Origin: Bordetella genomosp. 11
GTDB taxonomy: Bacteria > Pseudomonadota > Gammaproteobacteria > Burkholderiales > Burkholderiaceae_B
NCBI RefSeq assembly: GCF_002261215.1
Contig: NZ_NEVS01000004.1
Coordinates: 1,674,001 to 1,738,000 of the forward strand
Reading direction: 5' to 3'
DNA: 64,000 bases
In this document: positions 35,372 to 44,631 of the stretch, piece by piece
How the letters are laid out: each line of letters opens with the position of its first letter
Numbering within the stretch: position 1 is the first letter of the stretch
Notes under the pieces: generated by a model
The model's database searches: none
The model's input: only the letters and a program-made list of their open reading frames with translations
What the model was told of the DNA's origin: nothing
Translations under genes and position numbers: made by a program

Positions 35372-36241
35372 TCACGCCGGCGCGGTTGGCTCCTCGTCGC
35401 GCACCGTGTTCGATAGGCAGCTGACGCCCGCAATCTCCACTTCCACCACGTCTCCGGCACTCAGGAAGACGGGCGGGTTGCGCTTGAAGCCGACGCCGCC
35501 CGGGGTTCCGGTAACGATGACGTCGCCCGGCTCCAGCGTGGTAAAGCTCGAAGCATAGTGCACCAGGCGCGGGATATCGAAGATCAACTGCGCGGTAGTC
35601 GCATGCTGCATGACTTGTCCGTTCAGCCGGGTGGTCAGGCTAAGTTCCGCGCCGTCGGCGATCTCATCGCGGGTCGTCATCCATGGCCCGAAGGCGCCGG
35701 TGGAATCGAAGTTCTTGCCCGGCGTCCACTGGGTGGTGTGCTGCTGCCAATCCCTTACGGAAACATCGTTGTACGGCGCATAGCCCGCGATGTGGTCCCA
35801 TGCCCGCGCCGGCGGAATGTGACGGCCGGAACGGCCGATCACGATGGCGATCTCGCCCTCGTAGTCCACCTGCCGCGAGGCGCGCGGCACCACGATGGCC
35901 TGCCCGTGACCGATCTGCGAACTGGCCACGCGCAGGAACAAGGTGGGTTCGCCGGTCGGCGCCCGGTTGGTTTCGCGCCGATGGTCTTCGTAGTTCAGGC
36001 CCACGCACAGGATCTTCCCCGGATCGGGGATCACCGGCAGCAGGTGCAGGCCCTCCATGGATATGCGCGGCCCTCCGCTGCCAGCGCGACGCAGCGCCTG
36101 CGTGGCATCGCCCGCGGCCAGCAGCGACTTCAAGGACGGATACTTGCCGTCGGTCAGCGCCATGCCGTCCATGACCTGCCCGCGGTCGTCGAGAACGCCC
36201 CAACCCGCTTGTCCTTCATGCATGTAGCTCAGTAGTTTCAC
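35372..36241 (-). CDS. Fumarylacetoacetate hydrolase family protein
   Basis: 289 residues from a GTG preceded by AAGGAG. FAH core: KILCVGLNYEDHRRE, the metal-binding Glu pair in RQVDYEGEIAIVIG, and the GDVIVTGTPGGVGFKRNPPVFLSAGDVVEVEIAG signature. Members hydrolyse, decarboxylate or hydrate diketo acids (aromatic meta-cleavage products, acylpyruvates). It has no operon partner; a LysR is divergent 90 bases away. Confidence 0.92.
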   Translation of the reverse strand: MKLLSYMHEGQAGWGVLDDRGQVMDGMALTDGKYPSLKSLLAAGDATQALRRAGSGGPRISMEGLHLLPVIPDPGKILCVGLNYEDHRRETNRAPTGEPTLFLRVASSQIGHGQAIVVPRASRQVDYEGEIAIVIGRSGRHIPPARAWDHIAGYAPYNDVSVRDWQQHTTQWTPGKNFDSTGAFGPWMTTRDEIADGAELSLTTRLNGQVMQHATTAQLIFDIPRLVHYASSFTTLEPGDVIVTGTPGGVGFKRNPPVFLSAGDVVEVEIAGVSCLSNTVRDEEPTAPA

Positions 36242-36331
36242 GTCTTGCTCCTTGTGGAATTAATGGCATGCTTGCGGGCACGCCGGGTGTCGAATGCAAT
36301 GACCTGCCGTACAGACGGAGCTGCCTTACCC

Positions 36332-37228
36332 ATGAACATCACCATCAAGCAGTTGCGGGCCTTCATCAATGTGGTCAACGCCGGCAGCTTCACCGAGGCT
36401 GCCAAGCGCCTGTATGTCACGCAGTCCGCGCTCAGCCTGCTGTTGCGGGACCTGGAAAGCGAGCTGGGCTTCCGGCTTCTGGACCGCAATAGCCGCCGCA
36501 TGCAGCTGTCCACCATGGGCGCGGAGTTCTATCCGCTCGCGGTCAAGGTGGTGGACGATCTGGATACCGCCGTCAGCAGCACCTTGCAACTGCACGAACG
36601 GCAGCGCGGCAGCGTCGTGGTGGCGTGCACCTTGCTGTATGGACAGGCACTGATGCCGCAGATCCTGGCCGCCTTCGGGCAGCGCTATCCCGCCATCGCG
36701 GTGCGGATGCTGGACCTGCCCAACGAACAGGTCCTGAGCCGCGTGGCGGCCGATGAAGCCGATTTCGGCATAGCGCCGCAACGGCCGACGCCAACCGGCC
36801 TGGTCCAGGAACGCCTGTTCCAGGACCGCATCCAGCTTATTTGCCCCGCCGACCACCCCTTCACGGGGCGCAAGCGCGTGACCTGGACCCAGGCCCTGGC
36901 CCATCCCTTCATCAGCCTGCCGCTGGACTTCACCGTGCGGCTGCAGGCCGACCTGCTGGCGTGGTCCAAGTCGCTGACCCTGAATCCGCGTCATTCGGTG
37001 TCCTATCTGACGACCGCGCTGGGCATGGTCAAGTGGGGTCACGGCCTGACAGCCCTGCCTTCGTATTCGACGCCACTGCTTACCGCGTATGGACTCGCGG
37101 GCGTGCCGGTGCGCGATCCGGTCATCCATCGGCAGGTGTCGCTGTTCACCAAGCGCAGTCGCAGCCTGTCGCCGGCCGCGACCAGCCTGATGGACTTCAT
37201 GCACGAATTCATGTCCCAGGCTCGCTAG
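36332..37228 (+). CDS. LysR-family transcriptional regulator
   Basis: 298 residues from ATG 36332. N-terminal helix-turn-helix (MNITIKQLRAFINVVNAGSFTEAAKRLYVTQSALSLLLRDLE); effector domain starts about residue 92. GGAG is about 11 bases before the start. Divergent from the FAH-family gene, its likely target. Its stop codon overlaps the stop of the convergent tartrate-dehydrogenase-like gene by 3 bases. Confidence 0.92.
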   Translation: MNITIKQLRAFINVVNAGSFTEAAKRLYVTQSALSLLLRDLESELGFRLLDRNSRRMQLSTMGAEFYPLAVKVVDDLDTAVSSTLQLHERQRGSVVVACTLLYGQALMPQILAAFGQRYPAIAVRMLDLPNEQVLSRVAADEADFGIAPQRPTPTGLVQERLFQDRIQLICPADHPFTGRKRVTWTQALAHPFISLPLDFTVRLQADLLAWSKSLTLNPRHSVSYLTTALGMVKWGHGLTALPSYSTPLLTAYGLAGVPVRDPVIHRQVSLFTKRSRSLSPAATSLMDFMHEFMSQAR

Positions 37229-38301
37229 GCATCGGCACCCTGGGCCAGGGCATCGCAAACCGCCGCGCCCACGTCCTGGGTCGACGCCTTTCCGCCCAGG
37301 TCCGGCGTGCGCGGTCCGTCGCGCAGTACCCGTTCGATGGCGCGCAGCAGATCGGCGGCGGCAAGCGCGTGCCCCAGGTGCTCCAGCATCATCGCGCCGG
37401 CCCAGATCTGGCCTATCGGGTTGGCAACGCCCTTGCCGCTGATGTCCGGCGCCGATCCGTGCACCGGCTCGAACAGCGAAGGAAAGCGGCGCTCCGGGTC
37501 GATATTCGCGGAAGGCGCGATGCCGATGGTGCCGGCGGTGGCTGGCCCCAGATCGGAAAGGATATCCCCGAACAGGTTGGACGCCACGATGACGTCGAAG
37601 CGGGCCGGATCGAGCACCATCTTGATGGTCATGGCGTCGACGTGATACTGCTCCGTGGCGATGTCCGGATACCGTGCCGCCATCGCCGCGAAGCGCTCGT
37701 CCCAGAACGGCATGGTGATGGCGATCCCGTTGGACTTCGTGGCCGATGCCAGCCGGCGGCGCGGCCTGGCGCGCGCGAAGTCGAACGCAAAGCGCATGAC
37801 GCGATCCACGCCCTTGCGGGTAAAGGTCGACTGCTGGCAGGCCATCTCCCTTTCCGTGCCGGGGAACAGGCGGCCGCCCACCGATGAGTATTCGCCCTCT
37901 GTGTTCTCCCGCACGACCCAGTAGTCGATCTCGCCGGGCTGCCGTCCGGCAAGCGGACAAGGCACGCCCGGCATCAGGCGCACCGGCCGCAGGTTGACAT
38001 ACTGGTCGTACTCGCGCCGGAACTGCAGCAGGGATTCCCACAGCGACACATGGTCCGGCACCGTCGCCGGCCATCCGCAGGCGCCGAAATAAATGGCGTC
38101 GCAACCGGCCAGCCGGGCCTTCCAGTCCGACGGCATCCACGTGCCGATGCGTTCGTACTGGTGGCATCCCCAGTCGTGGACATCGAACGACAGTTCGATA
38201 CCGTGCAGCCGCGCGGCGGCCTGCACGGCGCGTACGCCAGGGGGCATGACTTCCTGTCCGATGCCGTCACCCGCGATGACCGCGATGCGATGCGCCTTCA
38301 T
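37225..38301 (-). CDS. Tartrate dehydrogenase-like isocitrate/isopropylmalate-family enzyme
   Basis: 358 residues. Metal/NAD-dependent beta-decarboxylating dehydrogenase fold: IAVIAGDGIGQEV, the loop YVNLRPVRLMPGVPCPL, VVRENTEGEYSSVGG, catalytic K in ATKSNGI, and DAMTIKMVLDPARFDVIVASNLFGDILSDLG. The ENTEGEYSSVGG loop matches tartrate/D-malate dehydrogenases rather than LeuB or Icd. Last gene of the Rieske operon, 94 bases past the reductase, so it may process a hydroxy diacid produced upstream. Confidence 0.88.
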   Translation of the reverse strand: MKAHRIAVIAGDGIGQEVMPPGVRAVQAAARLHGIELSFDVHDWGCHQYERIGTWMPSDWKARLAGCDAIYFGACGWPATVPDHVSLWESLLQFRREYDQYVNLRPVRLMPGVPCPLAGRQPGEIDYWVVRENTEGEYSSVGGRLFPGTEREMACQQSTFTRKGVDRVMRFAFDFARARPRRRLASATKSNGIAITMPFWDERFAAMAARYPDIATEQYHVDAMTIKMVLDPARFDVIVASNLFGDILSDLGPATAGTIGIAPSANIDPERRFPSLFEPVHGSAPDISGKGVANPIGQIWAGAMMLEHLGHALAAADLLRAIERVLRDGPRTPDLGGKASTQDVGAAVCDALAQGADA

Positions 38302-38395
38302 GGTGGCTATTCTTCCTTCATGTGTCGAGTGGCATCCTGGCCCGCGGCGGCACTCGGCCGCCCCGGGGGATATGAAAGCCTCCGCGCGGGAGGCG

Positions 38396-39346
38396 CTAGA
38401 GATCGAGAACCAGCTCCGGGTCCAGGCTCCCGGAGCAGCAAATCATCATGCTCGCGCCCGCGGCCTTCTCGGTGTCGCTCAGGACCTGGTCGCGGTGATC
38501 GGGACGGCCGGCCAGCACGGCGGTTTCGCAACTGCCGCACACACCCTGGCAGCAGGCGTGGGGCGGCTGCTCGCCCGCCTCCAGCAAGGCCTGGAGAATG
38601 CTTTGGCCAGGCAGGACCGGCACCGTGCGGCCCGTGCGCGCCAGACGGACCGAATAGCCGCCCGCCGCGGCCGGTGCCTCATCCGGCGCGAACTGTTCGG
38701 CGTGCGCCCGCCCCGGCGCCAACGCGGCGGCATGCTCGCGGAATGCCCGCAGCATCCCGCCCGGCCCGCAGCAATAGACGTGCGCGTCGGCCGGCAGTTG
38801 CGCCAGGGCCTCCGCGATATCCAGCCGCCGCGGCACATCGCCCGCATCGAAATACAGTTGCACGCGGGGGTCTTCGCGCAGTTCGTCCACATAGGCGGCC
38901 GCGCCGGGATGGCGCGCGCAGTAGTGCAACCGCCAGCTTCGGCCCAGCGTTTCCAGGCGGCGGATCATGCAGCGTATGGGCGTGATGCCGATGCCCCCGG
39001 CGATGAAAACGGACGCCGGCGCTTCTTCAACCAGCTCGAACAGGTTGCGCGGGGGATCGGCCTGCAGTGCCTGCCCGACGCGCGCCGTTTCATGCAGGTA
39101 GCGCGAGCCGCCCCGGCTGTGCGTATCCCGGTTCACGGCAATCACGTAGCGATGGCGCTCCGCCGGGCAATTGGTCAGCGAATAGCTGCGGGACAGGCCA
39201 CACGGCAGATGCAGCGTCACGTGCGCCCCCGCGCTGAAGGGCGGCAGCGTCCCGCCCCCATCGTCCACGAGTTCATAGCTGTGTATGCCGGACGCTTCCT
39301 GCGCGATGGCGCGGATGCGAAGCTTCAATCGGGATTCCATGGTCAT
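38396..39346 (-). CDS. Phthalate-dioxygenase-type (VanB-like) oxygenase reductase
   Basis: Electron-transfer partner of the Rieske oxygenase. FMN domain (RSYSLTN at about 51-57), NAD domain (IAGGIGITPIRCMI, YCCGPGGML), and a C-terminal plant-type 2Fe-2S domain with C-x4-C-x2-C and a distal Cys (CCQGVCGSC...MMICC). About 316 residues. Start uncertain: GTG 39355, ATG 39346 and ATG 39340 are all in frame and none has a clear ribosome site. Passes NAD(P)H electrons to the oxygenase two genes upstream. Confidence 0.92.
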   Translation of the reverse strand: MTMESRLKLRIRAIAQEASGIHSYELVDDGGGTLPPFSAGAHVTLHLPCGLSRSYSLTNCPAERHRYVIAVNRDTHSRGGSRYLHETARVGQALQADPPRNLFELVEEAPASVFIAGGIGITPIRCMIRRLETLGRSWRLHYCARHPGAAAYVDELREDPRVQLYFDAGDVPRRLDIAEALAQLPADAHVYCCGPGGMLRAFREHAAALAPGRAHAEQFAPDEAPAAAGGYSVRLARTGRTVPVLPGQSILQALLEAGEQPPHACCQGVCGSCETAVLAGRPDHRDQVLSDTEKAAGASMMICCSGSLDPELVLDL

Positions 39347-39373
39347 GCCGGTCACGGTAATGAATGCTGCGGA

Positions 39374-40342
39374 TCAACCGGCCTTGATGCCGGCGGCGCG
39401 CGCGATATGCCCCCACTTGTCGTATTCGGACAGGAAGAACTTGCGGAAATCGTCGGAGGAACCGCCGGCAACCTCCGCGCCTTGCGCGACCAGCTCCTTC
39501 TGCAATGCCGTATCGGCCAGCACCAGGTCGGTCGCGTGCGCCAGCCGCGCCACGACATCGGGCGGCATACCGGCCGGGCCGAGCAGGCCGAACCACGTAC
39601 CCGCCTCGAATCCCTTTACGCCGGCCTCCTGCATGGTAGGCACGTTGGGAACGAGTTGCGAGCGCTGGGCGAGCGTGATCGCCAGGGCGTCGAGCTTGCC
39701 CGCCTGCACCTGCGGCAGCGCCGACACCAGCACATCGAACATCACATTGACCTGGCCGCCGATGACATCGACCAGTCCGGGGGCGCTGCCCTTGTACGGC
39801 ACGTGGACCATGTCGACGCCGGCCAGGGACTTGAACAACTCGCCCGCCAGGTGGGCGGCGCTGCCGGTCCCGAAGGATGCGTAGGTAAGCTTGCCCGGAT
39901 TCTTCTTTGCCGCATCGATCAGGTCCTGCACGGTCTTGAAGCCCAGCTTGGGGTTGGCCACCAGCAGTAGCGGCGCCTTGGCGACAAGCGTGATCGGCGT
40001 AAAAGCCTGTACCGGGTCATAGGGCACCTTCGCATACGCGTGCGGCGTCACCACCAGCGGCCCGGCCGCGCTGAACAGCAGCGTGTAGCCGTCCGTCGGC
40101 GCCTTCGCGACAAGGTCCTGGCCTATCATGCCGCCCGCACCGGCCCGGTTCTCGACGATCACCGGCTGGCCCAGGCGCTCCGTTAACCCTTTGGCGACCA
40201 GGCGCGCGGTGCTGTCGGTCGATCCGCCCGCCGCATAAGGCACGATGAGCCGGATGGGTTTGTCGGGATAGCCGGCCGCGGCGGCACAGGCGCTGAAGGC
40301 CAGCGCCAGGCCGGCGCAAAGACCACGTATCAGGGTTTTCAT
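39374..40342 (-). CDS. Bug family substrate-binding protein
   Basis: 322 residues, Sec signal (MKTLIRGLCAGLALAFSACAAAAG). Motifs PYAAGGSTDSTAR, VIVENRAGAGGMIGQDL, PTDGYTLLFS, HVPYKGSAPGLVDVIGGQVN and NVPTMQEAGVKG. GAGGAG precedes the ATG. Encoded inside the Rieske oxygenase operon between oxygenase and reductase, so it likely captures the aromatic or cyclic acid that the oxygenase attacks. Confidence 0.93.
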   Translation of the reverse strand: MKTLIRGLCAGLALAFSACAAAAGYPDKPIRLIVPYAAGGSTDSTARLVAKGLTERLGQPVIVENRAGAGGMIGQDLVAKAPTDGYTLLFSAAGPLVVTPHAYAKVPYDPVQAFTPITLVAKAPLLLVANPKLGFKTVQDLIDAAKKNPGKLTYASFGTGSAAHLAGELFKSLAGVDMVHVPYKGSAPGLVDVIGGQVNVMFDVLVSALPQVQAGKLDALAITLAQRSQLVPNVPTMQEAGVKGFEAGTWFGLLGPAGMPPDVVARLAHATDLVLADTALQKELVAQGAEVAGGSSDDFRKFFLSEYDKWGHIARAAGIKAG

Positions 40343-40408
40343 GTTGTCTCCTCGGGGTGAATACGATGCGACGCCTCTGTGGGCGTTCGCGGCAATGCAT
40401 TGACGGTT

Positions 40409-41719
40409 TCAGGCGCAGGCCTGGTCGATGTGGCCGGTGACGCTGCCGAAGCGTTCCTGCATGATGTCTTCGAACGACCGCCCTTGCGCCGCGATCCAGC
40501 TGCCGGATCGCAGCCGGTAGGCCTGGTGGCGCCAGGGCGCCTGCGGCTCGATACCCTGCGCCAGGGCGCGCGCCCCCGCGATCAGGGTGCGGCGAAAGCG
40601 CACGATGGCGGCGTCCGTCGCGGTCAGGTGCTCGCGCGTGCGATCGGCGATGCGGCCCTGGCTTTCCTGGATCATCGCGTCCTGTTCGGCCACGCCGCGC
40701 ACCCCGGTATAGGTTTTGTGCTTCTGCTCCTGCCGGTCCAGCAGGTAGCCGTTGGATAAGTTGCGCAGCGGAATGAAGTGTTCATCGACTTCCGCCACCA
40801 CGCCGTGCCCACTCTTGAGCTGGTGGATCTCTTCCTGCGTCAGGTCGCGTTCGGGATTCCACACGTATGTGTAGATCCAGCACGCGTGGTCGTCGATGGG
40901 CACGAAGGTGTAGCCGAAGTAGTTTTCGCCGGGCAGTGTCGACGGCGTGGTGCTGTGCGACGGCAGCGCGAACTGGGCCGTGCGCCAGTAGATATCCTGT
41001 CCGTCGGCGCGCCGCGCGCCGCCCACCACGAAGCCGACATCGTGATCCAGGATCGAGAATTTCGGCATGGGATCGCGCCGGATCCAGGCCAGCCGTCTTT
41101 CATCGGCCGGCGCGTCGGCGTTCTCATTGGAGGGCACGCCCGGCGCCGGCATGTGCAGAAACGAGAAGTGGGACGTGTCCAGCGCGCCTTCCAAGGCTTG
41201 CGCCCAGTTGCATTCCTGCCGCTTCTTGGTCACGTAGCGGCGGCTGGCCGGCAAGGTGCCGAATTCCAGCATCGGCACCTCGGGTAGCCGTCCGTCATCC
41301 GGGCGCGGCCCCATATAGGCCCAGACGATCTCGCCGAATTCGCGGGTCGGATAGGCCTTGATTGCCATGGTCTTGTGGTAGTTCGAATCCGGTGCGACAT
41401 TGGGCAAGTCCACCGCTTTGCCGTCCACGCCGAACTTCCAGCCATGGAATACGCAGCGCAGGCCGCAGTCCTCGTTGCGTCCGTAGTACAGGTCCGCGCC
41501 GCGATGCGGGCAGACGGGTTCCACCAGCCCCACCCGTCCTTGCGTATCGCGAAAAGCCAGGAGCTTTTCGCCCATGACCTGCACGCGCACCGGCGGGCCA
41601 TCGGGTTCGGGCAGTTCGCGCGAGAGCGCGACAGGCTGCCAATAGCGTCGGAAGTACTGGCCCATGGGTTGGTCCGGGCCGGTGAGCGTCAGCAGGTCGT
41701 TATCGGGGGCGGTCAGCAT
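40409..41719 (-). CDS. Rieske non-haem iron ring-hydroxylating oxygenase, phthalate 4,5-dioxygenase type
   Basis: 436 residues. Rieske cluster ligands C70/H72 and C89/H92 (C-x-H-x16-C-x2-H). Catalytic domain with N171 (NWAQALEGALDTSHFSFLH), bridging D181, and iron ligands H184 and H189. This is the group of phthalate oxygenase and vanillate demethylase, which work with a PDR-type reductase, present two genes downstream. Hydroxylates or demethylates an aromatic acid. Starts at ATG 41719; the upstream in-frame stretch is Ser/Pro/Arg-rich and not real. Confidence 0.92.
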   Translation of the reverse strand: MLTAPDNDLLTLTGPDQPMGQYFRRYWQPVALSRELPEPDGPPVRVQVMGEKLLAFRDTQGRVGLVEPVCPHRGADLYYGRNEDCGLRCVFHGWKFGVDGKAVDLPNVAPDSNYHKTMAIKAYPTREFGEIVWAYMGPRPDDGRLPEVPMLEFGTLPASRRYVTKKRQECNWAQALEGALDTSHFSFLHMPAPGVPSNENADAPADERRLAWIRRDPMPKFSILDHDVGFVVGGARRADGQDIYWRTAQFALPSHSTTPSTLPGENYFGYTFVPIDDHACWIYTYVWNPERDLTQEEIHQLKSGHGVVAEVDEHFIPLRNLSNGYLLDRQEQKHKTYTGVRGVAEQDAMIQESQGRIADRTREHLTATDAAIVRFRRTLIAGARALAQGIEPQAPWRHQAYRLRSGSWIAAQGRSFEDIMQERFGSVTGHIDQACA

Positions 41720-41753
41720 GGGATATCCATCGGCGGAAAGGTTGACATCGGAT

Positions 41754-42542
41754 TCAGGCGGGACGGCGGATACCGTAGGGGGCACCCCACTCCAGGCAGT
41801 CGTCCGTGGGGCCGGAGGGCTCGAACTCGCAGCCGACCCAGCGGTCCCACCCCAGCGCTTCCAGCTGCGCGAAGAAGAAGGGGAAATGGATCTCCCCCGT
41901 ACCGGGCTCATGGCGCCCCGGGGCATTGCCGATCTGGATGTGGCCGATGTGGGGCCACGCCTGCTTCAGCGTATTGGTGAGATTGCCCTCCTCCATCTGC
42001 ACATGGAAGGTGTCGAAGCACAGCTTCACATTGGGCCGGCCCAGCGCTTCTATCAGGGCCACGCCTTGCTCGATACGGCTGTAGAAATAGTCCGCGAAGC
42101 GCGCGCGGCAACAGGGTTCCAGGATCAGGGTCAATCCTTCGCGCTCCAGCAACGCGGCCGCGTAATCGAGGTTGCGCAGGAAGGTCTCGCGGCAGCGCTC
42201 GTGTTCCGTTCCCGGGGGGACATTACCGGCCATCGCGTGGATCATGGGCTTGCCGACCTGCATCGCGTAGGCGACGGCTGTTTCCACACTGCGGCGGAAG
42301 TCATCCTCGCGCCCGGGCAAGGCGGCGATGCCGCGTTCGCCGGCGGCCCAGTCGCATGGCGTCAGCACCTGCACCAGCCGCAAGCCGTTCTCGTCCAGCA
42401 ATCCGGCGATCTTGCGCGCGGGATACTCGTAGGGAAAGGCCACCTCCACACCCTGGAAGCCCGCGCGCGCGGCGGCGCGGTACCGTTCCAGCATGGGCAG
42501 CTCGGTGTACATCCATCGAAGATTCGGATCGAAACGCAGCAT
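41754..42542 (-). CDS. Hydroxypyruvate isomerase-like TIM-barrel protein
   Basis: 262 residues, xylose-isomerase-like TIM barrel of the Hyi family. Metal-ligand Glu in LILEPCCR, LCFDTFHVQMEEGN, HIQIGNAPGRHEPGTGEI and a final EFEP Glu. Isomerises or epimerises small hydroxy-keto acids in its family. First gene of the Rieske operon, with AGGAGG before the ATG and 34 bases to the oxygenase gene. Confidence 0.88.
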   Translation of the reverse strand: MLRFDPNLRWMYTELPMLERYRAAARAGFQGVEVAFPYEYPARKIAGLLDENGLRLVQVLTPCDWAAGERGIAALPGREDDFRRSVETAVAYAMQVGKPMIHAMAGNVPPGTEHERCRETFLRNLDYAAALLEREGLTLILEPCCRARFADYFYSRIEQGVALIEALGRPNVKLCFDTFHVQMEEGNLTNTLKQAWPHIGHIQIGNAPGRHEPGTGEIHFPFFFAQLEALGWDRWVGCEFEPSGPTDDCLEWGAPYGIRRPA

Positions 42543-42830
42543 CGTCGCGGCCTCCTAGCGCGTCCCCTCGTGATGGGGGAATAGGCGGTACTGTAGGGAG
42601 GGCACTCCGGCGGATCAATCCAATTCGCCCAATCCTTGAATGAGGAAAGCTTATAGATGGCCTGGGGACCGCTCGCGCGGGGCCGGGTTAACCCTGGCGT
42701 TCAACGGCGGCGTTGTCGCTCATAATCACCCGATAAGAAACCCTGCGGCCCGGCTCCGGGACGCCCTGTGGCTCCTCCGCGGGCCGTGGCGTCCACCATC
42801 CGGCTCGACGGGGCAATCCAAGGGCGCAGC

Positions 42831-43769
42831 ATGGAATTGAAATGGCTGGCTGATTTTCTGAGCGTGGCCGAGACGCAGAGCTTTTCGCGCGCGGCGGGCC
42901 TGCGGCATGTCACCCAATCGGCCTTGAGCCGGCGCATCCAGCAACTGGAACAGTGGCTGGGGGTCAGCCTGTTCGACCGCACGGTCACGCCAGTGCGGCT
43001 TAGCCGCAGCGGCGAAGACCTGCTACCGCGCGCGCGTGAATTGCTGCATCTTTTGCAGACGACGCGGGCGGAGATCGGGCGCCAGGAAACCGTGGTGGAA
43101 GATGTGCTGTCGTTTTCCATGCTCAGCACCCTGTCCCTGACCTTTTTCCCCAATTGGGTGCAATCGCTGGGCGATGCCTGCGGCAGTTTCAGCTGGCGGC
43201 TCAACGACGCCCATACCCCGATGGCCGAGAACGTGGCCAGCCTGGCCAGCGGCGAAAGCGATTTCCTGCTTACCTACGCGCATCCCCTGGTGCCCTTGGG
43301 CATGGATGCCGCAAGCTACCCCTTCCATAGCCTGGGCTACGAAAAAGTCCTGCCCGTGAGCGTCCCGGATCGCGACGGCAAACCGGTGCATGCCATACGC
43401 AAGGACGGGCCGGCCATCCGCTATCTGAGCTACGGCCCCTCGGCCTTCCTGGGCAATGCGCTGCGCGAGGTGCTGGCGCAGCGCCCGCTGCCGCTGAAAA
43501 CGGTCTACCAGAACGCCGTGGGGGCCGGGCTGAAGGCCATGGCCTTGACCGGCGCCGGTGCGGCGTGGATCGCGGAAAGCCTGGTCCGGGCCGAGCTGGA
43601 CGCCGGCACGCTGGTCGCCGCGGGCGATGGCTCGTGGACGCTGGACGCCGAAATCCGTATCTATCGTTCGCTGGCGAACAGCCGGCCCGTGGTCGAGCGG
43701 TTCTGGTCCGCCGTCGGCGCCAGCCTGGCGCGGCGCCAGTCGGAGGACTGGATCGGCGCCGCGGCATAG
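42831..43769 (+). CDS. LysR-family transcriptional regulator
   Basis: 312 residues from ATG 42831 after AAGGG. Helix-turn-helix LKWLADFLSVAETQSFSRAAGLRHVTQSALSRRIQQLE; effector domain from about 90. Divergent from the Rieske oxygenase operon across 288 bases, so probably its regulator. Resembles the HdfR/AbgR-like group with the SQSALSRR helix, although the effector cannot be guessed. Confidence 0.92.
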   Translation: MELKWLADFLSVAETQSFSRAAGLRHVTQSALSRRIQQLEQWLGVSLFDRTVTPVRLSRSGEDLLPRARELLHLLQTTRAEIGRQETVVEDVLSFSMLSTLSLTFFPNWVQSLGDACGSFSWRLNDAHTPMAENVASLASGESDFLLTYAHPLVPLGMDAASYPFHSLGYEKVLPVSVPDRDGKPVHAIRKDGPAIRYLSYGPSAFLGNALREVLAQRPLPLKTVYQNAVGAGLKAMALTGAGAAWIAESLVRAELDAGTLVAAGDGSWTLDAEIRIYRSLANSRPVVERFWSAVGASLARRQSEDWIGAAA

Positions 43770-43842
43770 CCGCTGGGGTTCCGCGCATGGCCTGCCGCCC
43801 CGGACCCTGCCGGCGCGGGGCTCCTTCCCGTGTCAACAGGCC

Positions 43843-44631
43843 CTAGGCCGCGCTATCCGCCGCCGCGCCATGGTATGGCATGTTCGCGTTCAGCAAGGCG
43901 CGGGAGTACGGCTCGCGCGCGCGGCCATGGCGGACATCGTCCTCGCTCATTTCCTCGATCAGGCGGCCGCGGTCCATGACGGCGACCCGATCGCACAGGT
44001 GGGCGACGACGGCAAGGTTGTGGCTGACCATGATGTACGTCAGGCCGCGCTGCGCGCGCAGCGTCTTCAGCAGGTTAAGGATCTCCGCCTGCACGGACAC
44101 ATCCAGCGCCGACGTGGGTTCGTCCAGCAGCAGGATTTCCGGCTCGATGATCAGCGCGCGGGCGATGGCGACGCGCTGGCGCTGCCCGCCCGACAGTTCG
44201 TGCGGATAGCGGTAGCGGAATGCCGGGCCCAGTCCGACCGCCAGCAAGGCCTCGTCGACGCGCGCCTGGCGCTGGTCCATGCCATGGATAACCAGGGGCT
44301 CCAGCAGCGCCTGCTGCACCATCTTGCGCGGATGCAGGCTCGCGTAGGGGTCCTGGAACACCATCTGGGTGCAGCGGTAGACCGCCTTGTCGCGCGCGCG
44401 CCCCACTTCCTTGTCCCGCAGCAGGATAGAGCCGTGGTAATCGGCATTCAGGCCGGCGATGGCACGCAGCAGCGTGGACTTGCCGCAACCGGATTCGCCG
44501 ATCAGGCCGAAGGACTCCCCTGCCAGCACCTGGAACGAGACGTCGTCGACCACCGTCCTGGCATCCTCGCCTTCGCCGAACGCCACGCGCAGGCCTATCG
44601 TCTCGACGATGCGTTCCCCCGGCCGTATCAT
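43843..44631 (-). CDS. Peptide ABC transporter ATP-binding protein, DppF-like
   Basis: 262 residues. Walker A GESGCGKST, Q-loop VFQDPYASLHPR, signature LSGGQRQR, Walker B ILLLDEPTSALD, H-loop VSHNLAV. Its ATG overlaps the stop of the DppD-like gene. One of two ATPases driving the di-/oligopeptide importer. Shorter at the C terminus than typical DppF (~330), lacking the oligopeptide C-terminal extension. Confidence 0.93.
   Translation of the reverse strand: MIRPGERIVETIGLRVAFGEGEDARTVVDDVSFQVLAGESFGLIGESGCGKSTLLRAIAGLNADYHGSILLRDKEVGRARDKAVYRCTQMVFQDPYASLHPRKMVQQALLEPLVIHGMDQRQARVDEALLAVGLGPAFRYRYPHELSGGQRQRVAIARALIIEPEILLLDEPTSALDVSVQAEILNLLKTLRAQRGLTYIMVSHNLAVVAHLCDRVAVMDRGRLIEEMSEDDVRHGRAREPYSRALLNANMPYHGAAADSAA

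Noticed and set aside
35354..35381. ACCGCATGCGGT and GCCGGC-TCAC-GCCGGC as a bidirectional terminator
   Set aside because: They lie between convergent genes but have no T-tract, and such GC palindromes are common by chance in this DNA.
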